8,059 nucleotides of DNA from an uncultured Collinsella sp. Its GTDB lineage: Bacteria; Actinomycetota; Coriobacteriia; Coriobacteriales; Coriobacteriaceae. The stretch spans positions 1-8,059 of the forward strand of contig CAJJZO010000076.1 of assembly GCA_905197585.1 (NCBI GenBank), written 5' to 3'. The position numbers and the translations under genes are program-made. Below are positions 1 to 6,217 of the stretch, piece after piece; positions within the stretch are counted from its first letter, which is position 1; each line of letters begins with the position of its first letter. The notes under the pieces were generated by a model. The model saw nothing but the letters and a program-made list of their open reading frames with translations. It made no database searches and was not told where the DNA came from.

Positions 1-32
1 TATAACAATTAGTACAGATTTTACTCGTTAAC

Positions 33-131
33 TGTAACAGATAGAGACGTTTGTGGGACGTGTCGACCGTTTGTCTCGATCTGTAACACGTAGAGGAAGA
101 TTTGCCCTGTAGATGTTACAGATTGAGACAA
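33..131. repeat. Three copies of an 18-bp motif, two forming an inverted repeat
   Basis: Copies lie at 33-50 (+, TGTAACAGATAGAGACGT), 71-88 (-, reverse complement TGTTACAGATCGAGACAA) and 114-131 (+, TGTTACAGATTGAGACAA). The second and third copies match at 17 of 18 positions and form a stem with one G.T pair around a 25-nt loop. The first copy matches each of the others at 14 of 18 and could pair with the middle copy instead. A weaker relative (12 of 18) overlaps at 82-99 on the + strand. No T-run follows the hairpin, so it is not a standard intrinsic terminator. It could be a regulator-binding cluster or a dispersed intergenic repeat; the sequence alone does not decide. Confidence 0.6.
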
Positions 132-411
132 TCAGCCGGGCCCACCTCGACCCCACCTCGTCCGCCTCGTCATCTGTGGTTTACGTGGGGGCATACGGAG
201 TGCGGGTATACTAACCGGCGGCGAATCTGCTCCATCGCTTAGAGCTGCTGCGTCTGGACGGCGCGTGATAGGGCTGCCAAAGCGATCGCCAGCGTGCTGA
301 GCAACGTCCTCTCTGTGCGCACCTGTTTTTGTATGTATTAGCGCACTACCAAGCACGCCCGCGCGGCCGCATGCCGTGCCCATTGCGCGTGCAGATAAGG
401 AACAACAACAT
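132..411 (+). promoter_or_regulatory. Leader and promoter region of the DEAD-box helicase gene
   Basis: No gene with a plausible ribosome binding site is seen here. A TATACT box at 207-212 could be a -10 element, giving a leader of about 190 nt, but no good -35 lies at 16-19 bp spacing. The segment 141-169 repeats CCCACCTCG twice and then a shortened CCGCCTCG. GTGCGC (315-320) and GCGCAC (341-346) can close a 20-nt T-rich loop. Long structured leaders are common on DEAD-box helicase genes, often for autoregulation or cold response; whether this one does so is not visible. The promoter assignment is weak. Confidence 0.3.
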
Positions 412-2661
<2,250 letters not shown>

Positions 2662-2695
2662 CATACGCATCGCCCGCTAGAGCGAGGTGAACCAA

Positions 2696-2728
2696 GGACC
2701 CCGAGCAACTACGTTCGGGGCCCTTTTT
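2696..2728 (+). terminator. Intrinsic terminator of the helicase gene
   Basis: CCCCGAGC (2699-2706) pairs with GTTCGGGG (2713-2720), with one G.T pair, around a 6-nt loop. GG at 2696-2697 can also pair with CC at 2722-2723 across one mismatch. A run of five T follows at 2724-2728. It begins 34 nt after the helicase stop codon and has the classic GC-stem plus U-tract form. Confidence 0.9.
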
Positions 2729-2835
2729 GTTTGCCGTATCCGATTGCTAGTTCAAATGTGATTTCCTTGGGAATGCATCTAGAGGATGCCGTGGGCCTGT
2801 TTCCTGCCATGCGGCAATGGGTCTCATGGGGTGCG

Positions 2836-3072
2836 CCGTGCATTTTTTGGAGTATTCTGCAGTTCGAGTTGTCTGCATATGATTCGACGTCGCCAACGGT
2901 GGCCTTCTGATATCCCTGGCGAGCGTTCTGAGTCAGATTTCGTCGTTTTCCGGAGCAGGGGCGCGTCATTCTCGCCATGTCGGAACCCAAAATGACGCAG
3001 CGCCCTAAAAGTTTGCCCGCTCGGGGTATTGCTGGCGCGGTCACGTTGCAGAATACTCCGTTTTTTGCACGG
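2836..3072. repeat. 237-bp element with terminal inverted repeats (MITE-like or structured RNA)
   Basis: The left arm 2836-2861 reads CCGTGCA, six T, then GGAGTATTCTGCA. The right arm 3047-3072 is its reverse complement except in the central 6-bp tract, so 20 of 26 positions match, in blocks of 7 and 13. The interior holds a strong hairpin (2959-3005) and no transposase. ATGGGGT occurs just outside both ends (2826-2832 and 3079-3085), 3 and 6 bp away, which could be a remnant target duplication or chance. A second reading is possible: on the + strand the 13-bp closing stem is followed by G and six T (3060-3066), like the 3' end of a structured RNA with a terminator. I cannot tell the two apart from one copy. 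Confidence 0.5.
2959..3005 (+). other. Strong bulged hairpin inside the inverted-repeat element
   Basis: GGGCGCGTCATT (2959-2970) pairs with AATGACGCAGCGCCC (2991-3005): 12 base pairs interrupted by one 3-nt bulge, closing a 20-nt loop. No T-run follows directly, so it is more likely a structural part of the surrounding element than a terminator. Confidence 0.5.
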
Positions 3073-3109
3073 GCCAGGATGGGGTACCTCAGGAGAACAC
3101 AGCGGTATC

Positions 3110-3146
3110 CCGTAAATATATACAATCTGTACCGTAATTTATACAA
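3110..3146. promoter_or_regulatory. AT-rich direct repeat, candidate operator
   Basis: CCGTAAATATATACAA (3110-3125) is followed two helical turns later by CCGTAATTTATACAA (3132-3146). The flanking CCGTAA and ATACAA blocks are identical; only the central few bases differ, by one base in length. The roughly 21-22 bp period puts both copies on the same face of the helix, as expected for a dimeric or paired regulator site. It ends 136 bp before the EFR1 start. TACAAT at 3121-3126 also resembles a -10 box, so this could be an old or alternative promoter. Confidence 0.35.
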
Positions 3147-3170
3147 AACGAAGAGGCAGACAGCGTAGGG

Positions 3171-3199
3171 TTGGTGCATTGGGGTGCTTGATGCACCAA
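3171..3199. repeat. Hairpin TTGGTGCAT...ATGCACCAA upstream of the EFR1 gene
   Basis: TTGGTGCAT (3171-3179) and ATGCACCAA (3191-3199) form a perfect 9-bp stem with an 11-nt loop. No T-run follows. Its 3' arm touches the -35 zone of the proposed promoter (TATACT at 3220-3225), so it could act as an operator. A related hairpin lies just downstream of the same gene at 4056-4088; both are followed by AAAA and, a few bases on, GATCC. Confidence 0.6.
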
Positions 3200-3225
3200 A
3201 ATGGGGATCCCACGTGCCGTATACT
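3197..3225 (+). promoter_or_regulatory. Possible promoter of the EFR1 gene
   Basis: TATACT at 3220-3225 matches the bacterial -10 consensus at five of six positions. The 17-bp-spaced -35 position (3197-3202, CAAAAT) is poor. Transcription would begin near 3232, leaving a leader of about 50 nt. The spacer holds overlapping GGGATCCC and CACGTG palindromes, and the upstream edge overlaps the 3171-3199 hairpin; either could bind a regulator. Confidence 0.35.
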
Positions 3226-3282
3226 CTGGCTGGATGTGAAAACGGCTTGACGCGTTGCCAGACGTAGGGGGAGGGTGTCTAG

Positions 3283-4044
3283 ATGAGCGTATTCGAAATT
3301 GTGTTTAGTCCGACGGGTGGAACGCAGAAGGTGTCTGGCCTTGTGGCCGGGGCACTGGACAAGAATACCGTTACCGTCGATCTGACCGATAGCGGGCTAG
3401 ATTTCAGCGCTGTCTCGATGACTGAGGACGACGTGGCCGTAATCTCTGTGCCGGCGTATGCCGGTAGAATCCCGGCTGTGGTGGCTGACCGGTTGGGCAT
3501 GGTTCACGGCAACGGAGCGCGGGCCGTTCTGGTGTGCGTCTACGGAAACCGCGCGTTTGAGGACACGCTCGTAGAGCTGGAGGACGTTGCGAAGCATGCG
3601 GGATTCCGGGTGATCGCGGCAGTTGCGGCCATTGCAGAACATTCCATTGCGCGACAGTTTGCTGCCGGTCGTCCGGATGCGCAGGATGCGGCGCAGCTTG
3701 CTGAGTTTGCTCAGCAAATTCAGCAAAAGCTGTTGGCTGAGGATGCGTCCGAGCCCTCTATCCCCGGCAATCGTCCTTATAAACAAGCTGGAGGTCACCG
3801 CATGGCGCCCGAGGCAACAGAGGATTGCGCCTCCTGCGGTGCATGCGCCGCGGCGTGCCCCGTTTGTGCTATCGACAAGGGCGACCCCAAGCGAGCAGCT
3901 GGCGAGGCGTGCATCTCCTGCATGCGCTGCATCGCCGTATGTCCGCGAGGCGCTCGCAAGCTTGATCCCAACAAGCTATCCGCTGTTTCCCAGATGTTGA
4001 GCAAGGTTTGCGTCGTGCGGAAGGAATGCGAGCTCTTCATCTAG
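3283..4044 (+). CDS. EFR1-family flavodoxin-ferredoxin fusion protein
   Basis: A 253-residue soluble electron carrier of the EFR1 (ferrodoxin) family, joining an FMN-binding flavodoxin-like domain to a two-cluster ferredoxin. Seen: the flavin phosphate loop SPTGGT (9-14), the family's PAYAGRIP (57-64) and VYGNRAFED (86-94) segments, and two ligand sets at C182/C185/C188/C192 and C210/C213/C216/C220, each C-x2-C-x2-C-x3-C-P for a [4Fe-4S] cluster. An Ala/Gln-rich linker (about 131-165) joins the halves. There is no signal peptide or membrane segment. The ATG at 3283 is well supported by GGAGG at 3270-3274. Family members are thought to move low-potential electrons in anaerobes, but partners are mostly unknown. 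The gene stands alone, 238 nt from the preceding hairpin-rich element's right edge at 3072 once its leader signals are included, and 340 bp before the hydrogenase operon. Its codon use is less biased to C/G third positions than its neighbours, suggesting lower expression or a different history. Confidence 0.9.
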   Translation: MSVFEIVFSPTGGTQKVSGLVAGALDKNTVTVDLTDSGLDFSAVSMTEDDVAVISVPAYAGRIPAVVADRLGMVHGNGARAVLVCVYGNRAFEDTLVELEDVAKHAGFRVIAAVAAIAEHSIARQFAAGRPDAQDAAQLAEFAQQIQQKLLAEDASEPSIPGNRPYKQAGGHRMAPEATEDCASCGACAAACPVCAIDKGDPKRAAGEACISCMRCIAVCPRGARKLDPNKLSAVSQMLSKVCVVRKECELFI

Positions 4045-4055
4045 CGCAAGTGAGA

Positions 4056-4088
4056 TTGGTGCAAACAAACCTGGCCCTTTTGCACCAA
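4056..4088. repeat. Hairpin TTGGTGCAAA...TTTGCACCAA downstream of the EFR1 gene
   Basis: TTGGTGCAAA (4056-4065) and TTTGCACCAA (4079-4088) form a perfect 10-bp stem with a 13-nt loop, starting 12 nt after the EFR1 stop codon. The outer eight bases TTGGTGCA match the hairpin at 3171-3199, while the loops differ. The 3' side continues in A, not T, so it is not a standard U-tract terminator. It may be a REP-like palindrome or part of a processing or termination site. Confidence 0.6.
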
Positions 4089-4092
4089 AAAC

Positions 4093-4154
4093 GATCCGTT
4101 TTCCTCCGTTCCCAAGGGATCATGTGATCCGAAGGGGACGGAGGAAAACGGATC
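4093..4154. other. 62-nt near-perfect hairpin, possible terminator without U-tract
   Basis: The arms 4093-4113 and 4134-4154 pair over 21 positions with a single G.T. Then comes a 3x3 internal loop (AAG/GAA), and an inner stem GGATC (4117-4121)/GATCC (4126-4130) with a 4-nt loop. GATCC elements recur at the base and the tip, so the dyad is nested. AAAAA flanks it on both sides. On the + strand no T-run follows, but on the - strand GTTTTT does. It could end EFR1 transcription as a U-less terminator of the kind proposed in actinobacteria, insulate the operon, or be a mobile palindromic repeat. Confidence 0.6.
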
Positions 4155-4299
4155 AAAAAGGAATAATAGTAAGGCGCTCTTTTTCACATTGAATATTGCA
4201 ATTTGGTAACGCGTTTTATCAAATATGGCATTTATCTGCGGTAATGTTCTATTTCACCGCTGAGGGTGACATTTTATACCGCCTGCCGAACCGTATGGA
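4155..4299 (+). promoter_or_regulatory. AT-rich likely promoter zone of the hydrogenase operon with a dyad
   Basis: This is the most AT-rich part of the window and the only sizeable gap before the operon. The dyad ATTTCACC (4251-4258), 6-bp spacer, GGTGACAT (4265-4272) matches at 7 of 8 arm positions. It lies directly upstream of TATACC (4275-4280), a possible -10, so it would cover the -35 region as an operator. TTTATC is also repeated directly at 4215-4220 and 4231-4236, 16 bp apart. No clear -35 is seen, so the start site is unresolved, and I do not recognise the dyad as a known regulator's site. Confidence 0.35.
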
Positions 4300-4366
4300 G
4301 ACCTCACAACTTTTTAGGTCAGTGTTGTGCGTGTAGCAATTTCGCCCGGCCTCGCCTCCGGGCTGC
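4300..4366 (+). other. Structured leader of the hydrogenase operon
   Basis: GACCT (4300-4304) pairs with AGGTC (4316-4320). CACAAC, in that hairpin's loop (4305-4310), pairs with GTTGTG (4324-4329). The two pairings interlock, giving either a pseudoknot or two exclusive folds. Downstream, GCCCGG (4344-4349) and CCGGGC (4358-4363) form a GC-rich stem with an 8-nt loop, extendable by GCA/TGC (4336-4338/4364-4366). It ends 8 nt before the start of the ribosome binding site. No T-run follows, so any control would more likely act on translation than on termination. No known riboswitch class is recognised. Confidence 0.35.
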
Positions 4367-4384
4367 CATGTGAGAGGGGATCTT

Positions 4385-6217
4385 ATGGCTCGACTGCACG
4401 TAATGGAACGCAGCCACGCTCAGGCCGTCATGGACGACCTGCACGATGCGCTCGGACGTCGTCTGGCGGTGAGTTCGCTCGCCCCGTGTCCCGTTGAGTT
4501 TACGGCAGCGCTCGTCAACCTGTGCTCCACCCAGAGCTGCGGCAAGTGCACGCCCTGCCGCGTGGGCCTGAGCGCGCTGAGCGATCTGCTCGCCGATGTG
4601 CTCGAGGGCCGCGCCGACGAGTCCACGCTCAATCTGATCGAGCGCACCGCCCGCACCATCTATCTTTCGAGCGATTGCGCCATCGGTTACGAGGCCGGCG
4701 CCATGGCGCTTACGGCTATCCGCGGTTTCCGTGACGATTTTGAGCACCACATCCGCGAGCACTCCTGTGGCTTTGACCGCGAGGCCCGCGTCCCGTGCGT
4801 CTCGGGCTGTCCGGCGCATGTCGACATTCCCGGTTACATTTCGCTCGTCGAGGCCGGCCGCTATGCCGATGCCGTCAAGGTCATCCGCAAGAATAACCCG
4901 CTGCCGCTCGTTTGCGGCCTGGTGTGCGAGCATCCCTGCGAGATGCATTGCCGCCGTGGCATGGTCGACGACCCCATGAACATCCTCGCCCTCAAGCGTT
5001 TTGCCGTTGAGCACAGTGACCTCAACGACCACAAGCCGCATGTAGTGGACAACACCGGTAAGCGCGTCTCCGTGATCGGCGGCGGCCCGGCTGGCCTTTC
5101 CTGTGCCTACTACCTGGCCGTGATGGGCCACAAGGTGACCATTTTTGAGCAGCGCCACCACTTGGGCGGCATGCTGCGCTACGGCATCCCCAGCTATCGT
5201 CTGCCGCGCGAGCGCCTGCAGGCCGAGATCGACTGGATCTTGAGCGCCGGCATCGACGTTGAGCTCGATCACTCCATGAACGGCGAGGAGCTCGCTCGCC
5301 TGCGCGACGAGTTCGATGCCGTCTACCTGGCCATCGGTGCCCATAGCGACAAGAAGCTCGGCCTTCCGGGCGAAGAGGCGCCCGGCGTGGAGTCGGCCGT
5401 CAAGATGCTGCGCGCCATCGGTGACGACGAGCTGCCCGACCTGAGCGGCCAGCGCGTGTGCGTCATCGGCGGCGGCAACGTGGCCATGGACGTGGCGCGC
5501 TCTGCCGTGCGCTGCGGTGCCGAAAAGGTGAGCATCGTCTACCGTCGTCGCATCTGCGATATGACGGCCCAGGACGCCGAGATTGCCGGCGCCCAGGCCG
5601 AGGGTTGCGAGGTTCTGGAGCTCACGGCGCCGCTCGCCATCGAGACGGGCGAAGATGGTCGCGTGAGCGGCCTGCGCGTGCAACCGCAGATTATCGGCGA
5701 GCCCCGCCGCGGTCGTCCGGCTCCGCGTGCCGCCGCTACGCCCGAGCGCGTCATCCCCTGCGAGCGCGTGTTTGTCGCCATTGGCCAGGACATCGATTCC
5801 AAGCCGTTTGAGGACATGGGCATCGCCTGCAAGTGGGGTTGCGTGGTCACCGACTCGGACGGTGCCGTGCCCAACTTCGATGGCCTCTTTAGCGGCGGCG
5901 ACTGCCAGACCGGCCCCGCCACCGTCATCCGTGCCATCAACGCCGGCCGCGTGGCTTCGGCAAACATCGACCGCTATCTGGGCTTCGACCACAAGATCAA
6001 GCTCGACGTGGAGCTGCCGACCGTTCAGTTTAAGGGCAAGCACGAGTGCGGCCGCTGCGAGCTGGGTGAGCGCGAGGCCGGCGAGCGTATTCACGATTGG
6101 AATCTGGTCGAGCAGGGCCTTACCGAGGAGGAGGCGCGCCAGGAGGCAAGCCGCTGCCTGCGTTGCGACCACTTTGGTTTTGGCGCGTTCCGCGGAGGGA
6201 GGAACCTGGAATGGTAG
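4385..6217 (+). CDS. GltD-like FAD oxidoreductase fused to a NuoF-type Fe-S domain (hydrogenase partner)
   Basis: A 610-residue iron-sulfur flavoprotein predicted to exchange electrons between NAD(P)H and the HydA encoded next. Seen in order: a NuoF C-terminal [4Fe-4S] module (SCGKCTPCRVG, C52/C55/C58 with C98 in SDCAIG); a Fer4_20/DPYD-domain-II-like helical Fe-S region (C128, C138, C142 in CVSGCPAHVDIPGY, then C187/C191/C195/C199); FAD-binding IGGGPAG (241-247) with E265; the GltD-family YGIPSYRLP (276-284); a second Rossmann motif IGGGNVAMD (371-379) followed by YRRR (396-399), arginines that often select NADP(H); the FAD motif SGGD (503-506); and a C-terminal tail with C555/C558 and C591/C594. 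The FMN/NADH-binding part of NuoF is absent. The ATG at 4385 is preferred for GAGGGG at 4374-4379; a GTG at 4370 has no good site. It overlaps the next gene by 7 nt, indicating coupled translation. It is not glutamate synthase itself: no large subunit is nearby. The direction of electron flow and NAD versus NADP use are inferences. Confidence 0.9.
   Translation: MARLHVMERSHAQAVMDDLHDALGRRLAVSSLAPCPVEFTAALVNLCSTQSCGKCTPCRVGLSALSDLLADVLEGRADESTLNLIERTARTIYLSSDCAIGYEAGAMALTAIRGFRDDFEHHIREHSCGFDREARVPCVSGCPAHVDIPGYISLVEAGRYADAVKVIRKNNPLPLVCGLVCEHPCEMHCRRGMVDDPMNILALKRFAVEHSDLNDHKPHVVDNTGKRVSVIGGGPAGLSCAYYLAVMGHKVTIFEQRHHLGGMLRYGIPSYRLPRERLQAEIDWILSAGIDVELDHSMNGEELARLRDEFDAVYLAIGAHSDKKLGLPGEEAPGVESAVKMLRAIGDDELPDLSGQRVCVIGGGNVAMDVARSAVRCGAEKVSIVYRRRICDMTAQDAEIAGAQAEGCEVLELTAPLAIETGEDGRVSGLRVQPQIIGEPRRGRPAPRAAATPERVIPCERVFVAIGQDIDSKPFEDMGIACKWGCVVTDSDGAVPNFDGLFSGGDCQTGPATVIRAINAGRVASANIDRYLGFDHKIKLDVELPTVQFKGKHECGRCELGEREAGERIHDWNLVEQGLTEEEARQEASRCLRCDHFGFGAFRGGRNLEW

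Larger units (their letters stand above)
2729..3282. other. Intergenic region between helicase and EFR1 genes, no supported gene
   Basis: About 550 bp without a convincing coding region. Open frames exist on both strands but lack ribosome binding sites, recognisable protein features and the codon bias of the neighbours. The stretch is rich in dyads: GCATC/GATGC (2775-2779/2785-2789), the inverted-repeat element at 2836-3072, an AT-rich direct repeat at 3110-3146, a hairpin at 3171-3199 and a GGGATCCC palindrome (3204-3211) overlapping CACGTG (3211-3216). The right end carries the likely promoter and the ribosome binding site of the EFR1 gene. Confidence 0.6.

Noticed and set aside
33..131. 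Remnant of a CRISPR array
   Set aside because: The three motif copies alternate in strand and have uneven spacing, and no cas gene is seen. A CRISPR array would show same-strand repeats with regular spacers.
2977..3168. A 63-codon + strand frame after the internal hairpin
   Set aside because: No Shine-Dalgarno before its ATG, its start lies in a hairpin loop, and codon use is unlike the neighbours.
2709..3179. A 156-codon - strand frame across the intergenic region
   Set aside because: It runs through the helicase terminator, both arms of the inverted-repeat element and the AT-rich direct repeat, lacks a good ribosome binding site and shows no domain. It is more likely open by chance, though not excluded.
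3171..3199. Intrinsic terminator ahead of the EFR1 gene
   Set aside because: The stem is perfect but no T-run follows on either strand.
4319..6172. A 617-codon open frame on the - strand opposite the GltD-like gene
   Set aside because: Same cause: it mirrors the codon bias of the real gene, has no recognisable motif, and the + strand frame carries all cofactor-binding motifs.
4385..6217. Glutamate synthase small subunit (gltD)
   Set aside because: The FAD/NAD(P) part is GltD-like, but the NuoF Fe-S module at the N-terminus, the lack of a large subunit gene and the overlapping hydA point to a hydrogenase partner.
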